Made by a program: the position numbers and the translations under genes. Below, piece by piece: positions 17,246 through 26,687 of a stretch of 64,000 nucleotides of DNA (position 1 is its first letter; each line of letters opens with the position of its first letter). The DNA comes from Pseudomonas arsenicoxydans (GTDB lineage: Bacteria > Pseudomonadota > Gammaproteobacteria > Pseudomonadales > Pseudomonadaceae), in contig NZ_RCZE01000001.1 of the NCBI RefSeq assembly GCF_006438915.1, positions 482,325-546,324 on the forward strand, written 5' to 3'. The notes below the pieces were generated by a model that was given only the letters and a program-made list of their open reading frames with translations, made no database searches and had not been told where the DNA came from.

Positions 17246-20200
17246 ATGCCCGATACTCCCCCTACCAGCCCCGAAGATATCCTGAGCCAACTGGTCACCG
17301 GTCCCTCGATCAGGGAAGTGGCGTCAAACGCACTGCGCGCGGTGCTCGACGTTGCGTACCCAAGTCTGAACATCGAACCCGCCCAGGCCATGGTCGTGAC
17401 GCCCACCTGGCACATCATCAACGGCCAGGTCACGCCTGGCGACAGCCGTTACGAGTCACTCACCGATGCGCTGGTAAGGTCCACGCTGTCGGCAAAGACG
17501 GTAACTTACCTCGACGGCGAGCATTTCCTGACCCTGCAACCGGGCGTCAATCCGTCGATCCAGCTCCCGGTAAAGATCGATACCATCGGACGACTGATCA
17601 ACCAACTGATCCCGTTACTGTTCGTTGCTTATCAAGAGCAGCAACTCGATTACTGGAACCAGCCGATCGAAAACGCGACACCCCGCTGGTATCAGCTCTC
17701 GGACTCACTGCACAACCTCTGGCAGCCTCAGCCGCTTTCAGACTGGGACGCGGACCAGAAGGCAATGGTACTGGCCTTGTTTACGTATCCCGAGCAGGCC
17801 ATTCGACAGCGACGCGACACGTATAAAACCAGGGCTTGCCTGGTCGACGTCGACGAGTCGGGCGAGCACCTGAGAATTCTGGACATCGCGGTGCTGGTAG
17901 GGTCAGTGGGCGCGCGCACGCTGGTGATAACCCACTCGATCACCGAGGGTTTCAAGCACTACGACTCACTCGACGCATTCGGTGAATCGCTGCCCGGTCG
18001 CGTTGCCAGAACCGCCACTTCGCAGTTATTAAAGTGGCGTCTGTATGAACCCCCCGGCAACTTTTTCGACCATCAAGCCTGTGCGCTGATTGCAATTGAA
18101 CTCGAGGCCATCGGTCGGCTCACTGACATGATCCCGACAGGTGTTCCGGGGCCCAAGGTCAATGCCACCGCCGATAATCCCAAGGATGCTCACGAGGATC
18201 ACTTCAGCCAGGTTCAGCGCTTGTTACCCGACTGGCTGAGCAATGCCCCCCCTGCGGACCTGACTCGCTACAGCCGACATTTGATGGACCTGGCCCTGCT
18301 GCGGGAGCAACACGCCGGAAAGTCATGCCTGGATGACCTTCCACCGTTGCCGGTGTTTACGCTGCAAGCGTTGAAAAAACAGCTATTGAAAGACCATCCA
18401 GAAGCCACCGACCTGAAGCTTGAGACTGTTGAACTCAGCATCATCAGCCCGGTAATCCTGGGCGCGATTGCCGTACCGGGCAAGACAGACACCGTCAACC
18501 TGTCACTGACCGACCTGGCCCTGCAAAACCTGATTGCCGTGCCGCTGGGCAACAAGACCGTTCGCCATACCGACGGCAGCGCCGTTGAATCATGGATGAC
18601 CCCGGCCTACCTGGAAGAACTGGTCACCCGCGTAAACATCGGCAAAATCTACCCCGACCTGATCAAAAGCACCCTGCTGGGTGACACCCTGGAAATGCAG
18701 CGGCGACAAGGTCTTTTTACCAGCCACCTGCGCATCCAGTTACCGCTCCAAACGTTGCAATGCAAAATTCGTGGTGAGGCCGGCATCGACGATCAGGGTT
18801 ACCGATATGTGGTCGCCGCGATGCAGCGAAAAGCCGACCAGCGCTATGTGAATGGCCTGGAGATTGTCATTCGCCCGTTGGCTTTTATTCCCGGTGGGCG
18901 CACCGATGGCAAGGCCGATGAAGTCGCCAACATGTTCGTGATCGGCCCACGGGTTGCCGACACAGGGCCTTGCCTGCTCTTTCGCCCGCTGCTGGATCAC
19001 CCGCTTTTGCAGTACCCCTGCGAAGCCAATCTGCTGTACGCGATCAAACATAACCAGACACTTCGCCAGTCAGTCCTCGCCTGGTTACCCGACGATGTGC
19101 GTTTCAACTATTCGCAGTACGTTTTCCCGGGTCAGCTGCCTTCTGCCTGGACGCTGTCGCAATGGCTGGTCGACCCAACGTCAGCCCTCGGCATGATGGG
19201 CGCCGTGACGCTGGCTGCGACACCGCTTGCCGACCCCTCACTGGACACGTTGTTCACCGCCAATGCCAACGCGATGATCACCCTGGCGGATCGGCAGTCG
19301 GTATCCAACGCGCAAAATCGCTGGGCGACGCTCAAGCAAGGCGCCTGGATGCTGTTCAATATCGCGCTGCCGTTTATGGGAAGAACGGCCGGTGCAGCGG
19401 CCTGGATCTGGCAAGTCATGGACGACTTGCATCAGGCGAATGAAGCCAGTGAAAGGGGCGACAGTGAACATACATGGGCGGCGTTGACCGACCTGTTTCT
19501 TTCTCTGGGCATGGTGCTGGCCCATCTCGCGGCAACCCGCCACAAAACGGTATCGCGAGCGCTCGAAAAAGAGTCCGTCACACCGCAAAAGCAACCCGTG
19601 ACAGAGCCCGCCCCCAAAATCGCCATAACCCAACTGCCCGATACAGTTGCACAGTCGTTACCGACGACTCACGACATGTCGTTGTACAGCCAAGGCGCCG
19701 TCGCACGTACGGGCCTTGGGCCTCTGCTTGACGGGCTGGCCCTCGCAAAACCTGAAGGACTGGCGAGTCCTTCGACGGAAGTGGGGCCTCATCAGTTTTT
19801 GAGCGCTCTCAACCAGAAATGGTATGCCCCGGTCGGAAAACGCTGGTTCGAAGTCATGCTCAACGATAACGTGGACGTGCAAATTATCGATACGCGCTCG
19901 ACCCCGACACGCACCGGGCCTCTACTGACTCACTCCGCGGCAGGATCGTGGTTTATCGACACGCGCTTGAGACTGCGTGGCGGCGGCCGTAGCCGCAAAG
20001 ACCTGGTGCGGGAAAATGAACGACGAAAAGTCGAATTGAAACAGCAACTGTCCACCTTCGACACACACAAAGTCGCGCTGAAAACGGCGCTTGAAAAGGC
20101 AGAGGCAGCCGCCGTGCCATTGGCCCCAGGCGTCGAGGATCCTAATGGCCGCAGACTGATTGAAACGCTGAACACGCAGCTGGCGGTCTACGAGGTCTAC

Positions 20201-21793
20201 ATTGAACAGCTCAAAGCCTTCAATGCGCTTGAGTCGATTCCCAACTTCCGCCCCGTCATGATCAGTTGCCTGGACCATCAACTATTGCTGACGGAGAAGT
20301 GGTTCCATCGACAACATTCGGTATTTGGCACTTACATGCGCCGTTCACTGGCCCTGCTGGATAACGAGACGGTCGAACACAGTCAAACCCCACGGCAGAC
20401 GCATCAGCAGACCCATGATCTGACCCAGGGGTTTATCGAAAAAATAGAGTTCGCCCAGGCCCGGATCGAAGCGCTGAAACGACTGGGCAAAGAAGCCGCC
20501 AAAATCGGCGCGGAGTACACCTCGACCCTGCCAACCTTTGATCTGCAAGATCTGAAGCTGTTTCAGATCAGCCTCGCTCAAGAGCTATGCCTCAACGACA
20601 CGGGCACCCTCGCCACCGATGCGGCCCGTCAGGCACTGGTTGAGCTTGTCGAAGACACCGGGCTCACCATTCAGTCATCTCTGGACCTCGAAAAGGATGA
20701 TCACACCCTGGAGCTGGCTGTTCAAATCGACGGGCTCAGCGATCTGGTAGAGCAGTTCGCAACCATCGACCAACGAATTCTTGACCTGCCAGATGAGTAT
20801 CCAGGACAACTTCTGCAACCATCAGTGGACCTGATGCGGCAGCGCATCGAGGTGTTCAACGAACGTGCCGTGAACACGCTGACGAGCTTGTTGCATGAGC
20901 GCAAATCCCTCGAACCGACACCCGGGCCCTCCCGGCCAGTCGTCGCGCCACAACGCCTGATCAAGACGCGGTTCAAGGGGGCCGTGGTCGGCAAATCAAG
21001 AACACGCGCGAGCGAAACCGACACCGACCTGGTAGACGTAACGTCCCCCCTAACCGGCAAGGTCATCGCCACCTTTCATGAAAAAACCCCCGGCGTCTGG
21101 GTAGAACAGCTATCGGCCAACTCTCGCATGCCGATGGCCAGCAACCCCTCGCTGGACATCAGTGTTCAGAACGGCGAAGCGTTACTGGGACAGTTGGCGG
21201 CCTTCATCCGTCGAACCGAAGGTCACTCAAAAGGCGTGCAGCGCATACCTTGGGAAATCGAGGAGATGTTTCATCAGCAGGCCAACCGGATGGAAAGCGC
21301 CAGCGGCGCAATCGAGAAAGCCCTGACCGACCACAACGCGACCGACGAGGGACCGGTATCAGCCGTCATCGTGGCCAAAAAACTCAACGATGCGGCGACC
21401 GACCTGTACAAAAAAGGGCGCGATATCCGCATCAGCATGACCAAACGGCAACCGCCCACCGCTGGCCGGGTTGAATGGCTGCACAGCAAAGACCTGGTCA
21501 CCGTGACCAGGATCCAGGGGCGTCGCCGCTTGAAAGGCGCGCGCAAGGACTACCTGGATGAATACGAGATCCGTGATCAGGAAACCCGCGCAGTGCTCTG
21601 GTATGCACATTTCCACTATCCAGAGCCCGGAACCGCGAGGCACGATTTTACCGCCGCTCACCTGAAGACCTTGGAGCAGCGGCGGTTGGGCGGGGCCTAC
21701 GAAAAACCGGGTGCGGTCGATAATCGTCAGTCCATTGAAATTTATCGCGCGGAAATCAATCACCGGCTTGCCGGTTCGTTGTTCTTTAAGTGA
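17246..21793 (+). CDS. Giant dermonecrotic-toxin-like (DUF6543-type) protein, first copy
   Basis: This protein has 1,515 residues and no signal peptide. The start at 17246 (MPDTPPTSPED) is set by AAAGGA seven bases upstream and by alignment with the second copy. The N-terminal two-thirds has the pattern I associate with Pseudomonas DUF6543 toxin-like proteins, such as LLPDWLSNAPPADLTRYSRH near residue 325. A hydrophobic pair lies at about residues 700-725 and 743-762 (LFNIALPFMGRTAGAAAWIW). RLRLRGGG at about residue 910 is followed by a charged coiled-coil stretch. A C-terminal module (about residues 1330-1500) ends with WYAHFHYPEP and TAAHLK. The hydrophobic pair suggests membrane insertion. 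Enzymatic activity and export route are not visible. It is tandem with a colinear paralogue. Confidence 0.7.
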   Translation: MPDTPPTSPEDILSQLVTGPSIREVASNALRAVLDVAYPSLNIEPAQAMVVTPTWHIINGQVTPGDSRYESLTDALVRSTLSAKTVTYLDGEHFLTLQPGVNPSIQLPVKIDTIGRLINQLIPLLFVAYQEQQLDYWNQPIENATPRWYQLSDSLHNLWQPQPLSDWDADQKAMVLALFTYPEQAIRQRRDTYKTRACLVDVDESGEHLRILDIAVLVGSVGARTLVITHSITEGFKHYDSLDAFGESLPGRVARTATSQLLKWRLYEPPGNFFDHQACALIAIELEAIGRLTDMIPTGVPGPKVNATADNPKDAHEDHFSQVQRLLPDWLSNAPPADLTRYSRHLMDLALLREQHAGKSCLDDLPPLPVFTLQALKKQLLKDHPEATDLKLETVELSIISPVILGAIAVPGKTDTVNLSLTDLALQNLIAVPLGNKTVRHTDGSAVESWMTPAYLEELVTRVNIGKIYPDLIKSTLLGDTLEMQRRQGLFTSHLRIQLPLQTLQCKIRGEAGIDDQGYRYVVAAMQRKADQRYVNGLEIVIRPLAFIPGGRTDGKADEVANMFVIGPRVADTGPCLLFRPLLDHPLLQYPCEANLLYAIKHNQTLRQSVLAWLPDDVRFNYSQYVFPGQLPSAWTLSQWLVDPTSALGMMGAVTLAATPLADPSLDTLFTANANAMITLADRQSVSNAQNRWATLKQGAWMLFNIALPFMGRTAGAAAWIWQVMDDLHQANEASERGDSEHTWAALTDLFLSLGMVLAHLAATRHKTVSRALEKESVTPQKQPVTEPAPKIAITQLPDTVAQSLPTTHDMSLYSQGAVARTGLGPLLDGLALAKPEGLASPSTEVGPHQFLSALNQKWYAPVGKRWFEVMLNDNVDVQIIDTRSTPTRTGPLLTHSAAGSWFIDTRLRLRGGGRSRKDLVRENERRKVELKQQLSTFDTHKVALKTALEKAEAAAVPLAPGVEDPNGRRLIETLNTQLAVYEVYIEQLKAFNALESIPNFRPVMISCLDHQLLLTEKWFHRQHSVFGTYMRRSLALLDNETVEHSQTPRQTHQQTHDLTQGFIEKIEFAQARIEALKRLGKEAAKIGAEYTSTLPTFDLQDLKLFQISLAQELCLNDTGTLATDAARQALVELVEDTGLTIQSSLDLEKDDHTLELAVQIDGLSDLVEQFATIDQRILDLPDEYPGQLLQPSVDLMRQRIEVFNERAVNTLTSLLHERKSLEPTPGPSRPVVAPQRLIKTRFKGAVVGKSRTRASETDTDLVDVTSPLTGKVIATFHEKTPGVWVEQLSANSRMPMASNPSLDISVQNGEALLGQLAAFIRRTEGHSKGVQRIPWEIEEMFHQQANRMESASGAIEKALTDHNATDEGPVSAVIVAKKLNDAATDLYKKGRDIRISMTKRQPPTAGRVEWLHSKDLVTVTRIQGRRRLKGARKDYLDEYEIRDQETRAVLWYAHFHYPEPGTARHDFTAAHLKTLEQRRLGGAYEKPGAVDNRQSIEIYRAEINHRLAGSLFFK

Positions 21794-21825
21794 CCCCACT
21801 GGCACTCGCCACAGACCCGCCATGA

Positions 21826-22029
21826 GCGTAATGCTGTTCACTTAAGCGCGAACCCCACATTTGTGGCGAGGGGGCTTGCCCCCGTTGGGCTGCGAAGCGG
21901 CCCTCAGCGTCCGTTCAGACAAACCGAGTTGTCCGGTTTTGCGACTGCTTCGCAGCCGAACGGGGGCAAGCCCCCTCGCCACAGGGTTCTTACTCGACTG
22001 AAGATTGTCTTAAGTGAACAGCATTACGC
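21826..22029. repeat. MITE-like element: REP hairpin bounded by 21-bp inverted repeats
   Basis: Perfect 21-bp inverted repeats (GCGTAATGCTG... at 21826-21846 and its complement at 22009-22029) enclose a second inverted pair, TGTGGCGAGGGGGCTTGCCC and its complement. A 10-base direct repeat, GCCATGAGCG, occurs at 21819-21828 and 22028-22037, overlapping the outer ends, as a target-site duplication might. There is no coding capacity. This element fills most of the gap between the two giant genes. Confidence 0.6.
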
Positions 22030-22152
22030 CATGAGCGGGTCTTCTTTGCGGCGATATTTAATTACCGCAGGTCGCAACTGACATCGGCCTACCTTCGTTG
22101 CATCACCAGGACGCGCTCGCCAGTCCTGAAAACCGCATCAAAGGTAACGATC

Positions 22153-25100
22153 ATGCCCGACAGTAACCTGCCCGACGTCACATCGCCGCTCAAAGAAAAA
22201 AGTGATCTGGTCAGCCAGACCAGCCATGGCCCGACGCTCAACGAAGTCGCTTCACACCTGCTACGCCAAGGCTTCAAAGCGTTATACGCAACGCTGGATC
22301 TGGACCCCGACAAAGCACTCGTCGCCACGCCTCGATGGCGGGTAATGAACAATCATGTCGATGCAGGGCCGATCGATTTCGAATCCCTCACGCATGCGCT
22401 GATTCGCCAGGGATTTAATGGAGCCAACGCCAACTACCTCGAAGGCGAACACTTCCTCACCTATGAGCCCGCCGGCATCAACTCCGTTCACCTGGCCGTC
22501 AGCATCGAAGAGATTGCCGGGCTGCTCAACGACTTGGCGCCCTTGCTGTTCGTCGAGTTTCAAGCCCGTCAGCTGGACTTCTGGAACGGTCAGGGAAAAC
22601 AAAACGCTCACTGGGAGGAACTGTCCGACTCGCTGCGCAAGGCCCTGAACGTGCAAAAAGTCAAAGGCTGGGATGCCAGTGAATGCGCGATGGCGCGGGA
22701 AGTGTTCAAAGACCCGGACAAGGCCACACGAAAAAATGTGGACCTCGATTGGTCATCGATCCAGGCCTGCCTGATCGACATCGATACGCTGGAGAATGAT
22801 GTCGCCAGCCATCTGCTCATCGGTGGCGCGCTGATCCTCAAGGCGACGTATCGCCAGCGTGAACTGCTCACGATGTACACGATCGACCAGGGTTATGAGT
22901 CATTCAGCTCAATGACTCAGTTGGGCGAATCGCTCCCCGCTCGCCTGGCCGACCAACTGCAAGGGCGCGCCATGGAATGGCGGCTCTACGAGCCGCAGGG
23001 CAATGTCTTTGATCACATGGCCTGGGCGCTGGTGTCATCGCAACTCGACGGCATAGCGTCGCTGAGATTACTTGAGACACCCTTTGACGATGACGTGGAG
23101 TCCGACACCGGGCCCGACACGCTGGAGCAGGCGCGACTCAATCAACTCGTCGCGGCAATCCCCGAATGGCTGCACAACGCATCGACCCGCGACATGCAAG
23201 ATTACAGTCGCTACCTGTCCGGGCTAGGCAATCTGTATCGCCAACCCGACATTAAGGCAACCCGGGACGAGATACCGTCCCCCTCTGACTACGCACAGCG
23301 CCTGATGCGTGAGGCAATCATCGCGGACCCCCACGCTGTCGGTGCCGCCCTTCTTGCGCTGGATGAACTGCAGATCAACATCACCAACAGTTTTACCGTC
23401 GATAACCTCATGCTGCCCAACCCTCTTGATCGACGCATCGAAACGCTCGCCGACTATGCCTTGGAAAACGAGGCGCCCTACCTCGCTACCCTATCCTTCA
23501 AACACCATCAGCCGGTGCCGGGTTGGCTCACACCGGCGTTCCTCACCACCGTTTCGGCACGCGTCAATATCGGTGAGGCCTATCCCGACATGATCAAGCG
23601 CACGCTGATTGATGATCCTGTCGAGTCCCGTCGTCAGGAAAATTTTTACCGCGAACAACTGCGTTGGCTACTGCCGCTGACCGCGCTTGAGGGCAAGGTC
23701 AAACGCGAAGGCGGGATCGATGAGCAAGGCTATCAATACATTTGCGAACTGTTTGATCCCGTCCCGGATACGACGCCATCCATCGCCCTCTACCCCCTGA
23801 CGATGACGCCACAACACCGCCTGATCAGTTCCAGTGACACGGTCGCGAACATGTTCATCATCAGCCCTCGCGATGCAGAGGACGGTCCTTGCCTGCTCTA
23901 TCGTCCGATGCTGGATCAACCACTGCTGCAGTTTCCGTCTCGACAGAACCTGCTTTACGCACTGCACCAACCCGGCGATCTCAGGGACTCGGTGTTGGCC
24001 TGGCTGCCCGACGCGGCGCTGAGTTTCGAGTACGCCCAATACGTCTTCCCGACGGGCTTGCCGTCTCCTTGGCTGGTGGCGGAGCAGTCAGTCAATCCGT
24101 TGCAACGCATCGATCGTTTCGGGCGCGTCGTTCTAAAAAGCGCTGAGGTCAGCGGCAACATCATGACTGCCCTGTTCAAGAGCAACGCACAAGGGTTGGT
24201 CGAGTTGGCTGACCGCCAGTCACAATCCAATGCGGAACGGCGCTGGAGCTTGCTCAAAGACAGCAGTTGGGCGTTATTCAACGTCACCACGAATTTTCTC
24301 AGTGGTACGGTCGGTACGGCTGTCTGGCTGTGGCAAACCATCAACGAATTACAGCAGGCAATCGATGCCCGAAACAAAGAAGACAGCCTCATTGAGTGGA
24401 CATCGATGGCGGATATTCTACTGACCGTGGGCATCATCCTGAGCCATCACGCGGTGATGCGGCGCAAAGCCTTATCGAGCAAACCACGAAAGTTGCACAG
24501 CACTGAAGTGTCTCGTCCTGAGCCTTTGCCAACCGTCGTCACGCTGAACCCGAGCACACTCGCCGCAGAGCTTCCATTGAAGCATTGCAGCTCCCTTGAG
24601 ATCGCGGGCTCAGTCCCGCGACGCACACCCACGGCGCTGGGCATCTACCTCGACACGCTCAGCGTCGACGCGCCTGATCTTGCCCATGAAGAACTGAACA
24701 CAATAAATGAAGTCGCGCCCCACCTTTACCAGCTCAACGAAAAAACCTACGCGCAGGTTGCTCACCGCTGGTTCAACATCGCGGTGGACGGGGAGGAGCA
24801 AATCAACATCGTATACCCCGATGACCACGCCAGGCTGGGTCCGCTACTGGTTCACAATCACAAAGGCGAGTGGGTGCTTGATCTGCGTTTGCGCTTGCGC
24901 GGTGGAGGGCCGAAAAGTCGTCTCAAGACCCTGAAAGCGGTCAACGAACATCGTAAACACGAACTTGAAAACACACTTCAGACGTTCAAGTCAGAGGAAG
25001 AAGCCAAGAAGGCCGCGCTGAAAAAAGCACAGGACGACATGCTGGCCGCCCAGTCCGATGTCTATGATCCGTTGTCCAAACTGTACGCAGAGAAACTGGA

Positions 25101-26673
25101 GGGAATGATCCAGGCGTATCAGCAGGCGCTAGGCCAGTTGCGTGAATGGCGTGATCTCGGTGGCACGGCGGGTTACACCTACGACTTGCTTCGCCTGAGC
25201 ACCGAACTGCAAAAGCACCTGTCGTTATGGTTCACGGTAAAAAAGTATCAATACATCCAGGCCACTCAGGTCATGCAAGATTCACAATCGGATGTGTTAA
25301 CACGGCAGGCTTACGTTGAAAAGATTTCATTGGCAACCGACCTGAGCCACCAGATGGTCGACAAACTGAGCCTCTCGACCACCACACTTCAAGGCATGCA
25401 GGCGGCGGGTAGACCGGGCATCACTAAAGCCCTGGAGGTCGCCCGGCTCATGCCGTCGTTCACGGCCCTGCAACTTAAAGCCAACGAGATCAGCATGGCC
25501 CAGGAGCTCTGCATTCAAGAGCAGGCCAGTTCAACGATGCCTGAAGCCCGTAACACCATCGGCAGCATTCTCAAGAACGCCAGCCAAGGTGCGCATGAGA
25601 TCGCGGACCTCATAAAAGCACCTTCCGTCGCCACTGATCCAGAGAGCCCTGTTGAAGTGTTGGGCAACCTCGTCGAGGTCTTCGCCGATGCCGATCAGCG
25701 AATTCAAGAGTTACCCGGGACTTACCCCGACCTCTTCAATCAGCCTCAACTCGATCATTTGCGCAGCCTGATCAGCGAGTTCGCCCAACTGGCCCATGAG
25801 CGGCTACAACAATTGTTGCCGGAAGATGAACTGCAGGACTTGCAAACACCGGCAGCACGCGTACGCCCAACTACCTCGCGTGCGCCCGTCAAAGTGAGCA
25901 AGTCCCGCCCCCGCGATCCCGGCAAAAATGACGCGCCAAAACCGGCAGAGGCCCCCCTCAAGCCGTTCATCCCAGCCAACCACCCACTGCCTGCCCCCGA
26001 GCTGGGGGATATGGAGATCGTAGAGGCCGGTCTTGAACTGAACCTGGGCACCAACAGCTTTATCGAGCGCACACGCAAGGACGCGTTGCGCCCCAAACGC
26101 ATACCCGTCGAAATGCAGGAGATGTTCGATCAACAGGCATTGAAGCTGGAACAGAGTGCCGACGCTGTGGATCAGGCGCTGATCCGACTCAGGCGTGCCA
26201 ATGGCAACCCGCCGCCAGTCGCCGACCTTGGGCTTGAGCTGCGTGAGGCGGCGAAGCGGTTGCGCAACGAAGGCATCAGTGTTCGGGCGAACCTGTACAA
26301 ACAGCGCAAGCCCATACAAAGCACTTTCAGATGGATGCAGGACAACAAACAGATAGAAATCCGCCGCGACAACCGAGGGCGAATCCAGACCAAACAGCAG
26401 GGCGACTTCTTTCAGGAATACCGGATTCTCGACAAAACAAACAACAACGCAGCGTTATGGGTAGCGCATTTCCACTACAAGACCCTCAAGGGCCCAGCGG
26501 ATAACCCCACGGCCGCTCATTTAAAGATCTCGGATGACTATCTGCAGACGCTCAAGCCTGAATTGAAAGAGGTGTTACCCACCCTCAAGCCCATCGACTA
26601 CGTTCTGCGAAAAATAGTCGAACCTGATCTACGCAAACTTTTTTTAGACTTGGAACCTCAGGCCACGACCTGA
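22153..26673 (+). CDS. Giant dermonecrotic-toxin-like (DUF6543-type) protein, second copy
   Basis: This 1,506-residue paralogue of the preceding gene is colinear along its length. Shared segments: YLEGEHFLTYEPAG near residue 97, AIPEWLHNASTRDMQDYSRY near residue 335, the hydrophobic pair at about residues 705-765 (ALFNVTTNFLSGTVGTAVWLW), RLRLRGGG at about residue 912, and the C-terminal WVAHFHYKTL plus TAAHLK. A proline/lysine-rich linker (about residues 1235-1290) separates the C-terminal module. AAAGGT precedes the ATG. There is no signal peptide, toxin catalytic motif or secretion-system gene nearby. The toxin-like call comes from the family of the N-terminal region, recalled rather than searched. 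Confidence 0.7.
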   Translation: MPDSNLPDVTSPLKEKSDLVSQTSHGPTLNEVASHLLRQGFKALYATLDLDPDKALVATPRWRVMNNHVDAGPIDFESLTHALIRQGFNGANANYLEGEHFLTYEPAGINSVHLAVSIEEIAGLLNDLAPLLFVEFQARQLDFWNGQGKQNAHWEELSDSLRKALNVQKVKGWDASECAMAREVFKDPDKATRKNVDLDWSSIQACLIDIDTLENDVASHLLIGGALILKATYRQRELLTMYTIDQGYESFSSMTQLGESLPARLADQLQGRAMEWRLYEPQGNVFDHMAWALVSSQLDGIASLRLLETPFDDDVESDTGPDTLEQARLNQLVAAIPEWLHNASTRDMQDYSRYLSGLGNLYRQPDIKATRDEIPSPSDYAQRLMREAIIADPHAVGAALLALDELQINITNSFTVDNLMLPNPLDRRIETLADYALENEAPYLATLSFKHHQPVPGWLTPAFLTTVSARVNIGEAYPDMIKRTLIDDPVESRRQENFYREQLRWLLPLTALEGKVKREGGIDEQGYQYICELFDPVPDTTPSIALYPLTMTPQHRLISSSDTVANMFIISPRDAEDGPCLLYRPMLDQPLLQFPSRQNLLYALHQPGDLRDSVLAWLPDAALSFEYAQYVFPTGLPSPWLVAEQSVNPLQRIDRFGRVVLKSAEVSGNIMTALFKSNAQGLVELADRQSQSNAERRWSLLKDSSWALFNVTTNFLSGTVGTAVWLWQTINELQQAIDARNKEDSLIEWTSMADILLTVGIILSHHAVMRRKALSSKPRKLHSTEVSRPEPLPTVVTLNPSTLAAELPLKHCSSLEIAGSVPRRTPTALGIYLDTLSVDAPDLAHEELNTINEVAPHLYQLNEKTYAQVAHRWFNIAVDGEEQINIVYPDDHARLGPLLVHNHKGEWVLDLRLRLRGGGPKSRLKTLKAVNEHRKHELENTLQTFKSEEEAKKAALKKAQDDMLAAQSDVYDPLSKLYAEKLEGMIQAYQQALGQLREWRDLGGTAGYTYDLLRLSTELQKHLSLWFTVKKYQYIQATQVMQDSQSDVLTRQAYVEKISLATDLSHQMVDKLSLSTTTLQGMQAAGRPGITKALEVARLMPSFTALQLKANEISMAQELCIQEQASSTMPEARNTIGSILKNASQGAHEIADLIKAPSVATDPESPVEVLGNLVEVFADADQRIQELPGTYPDLFNQPQLDHLRSLISEFAQLAHERLQQLLPEDELQDLQTPAARVRPTTSRAPVKVSKSRPRDPGKNDAPKPAEAPLKPFIPANHPLPAPELGDMEIVEAGLELNLGTNSFIERTRKDALRPKRIPVEMQEMFDQQALKLEQSADAVDQALIRLRRANGNPPPVADLGLELREAAKRLRNEGISVRANLYKQRKPIQSTFRWMQDNKQIEIRRDNRGRIQTKQQGDFFQEYRILDKTNNNAALWVAHFHYKTLKGPADNPTAAHLKISDDYLQTLKPELKEVLPTLKPIDYVLRKIVEPDLRKLFLDLEPQATT

Positions 26674-26687
26674 GGCTTCAGCCTCAA
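26656..26687. terminator. Hairpins between convergent genes
   Basis: CCTCAGG/CCTGAGG and TGAGGCT-TC-AGCCTCA are overlapping, mutually exclusive stems at the shared 3' ends of the giant gene and the MocR-type gene. No T-run follows, so termination is only plausible. Confidence 0.35.
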
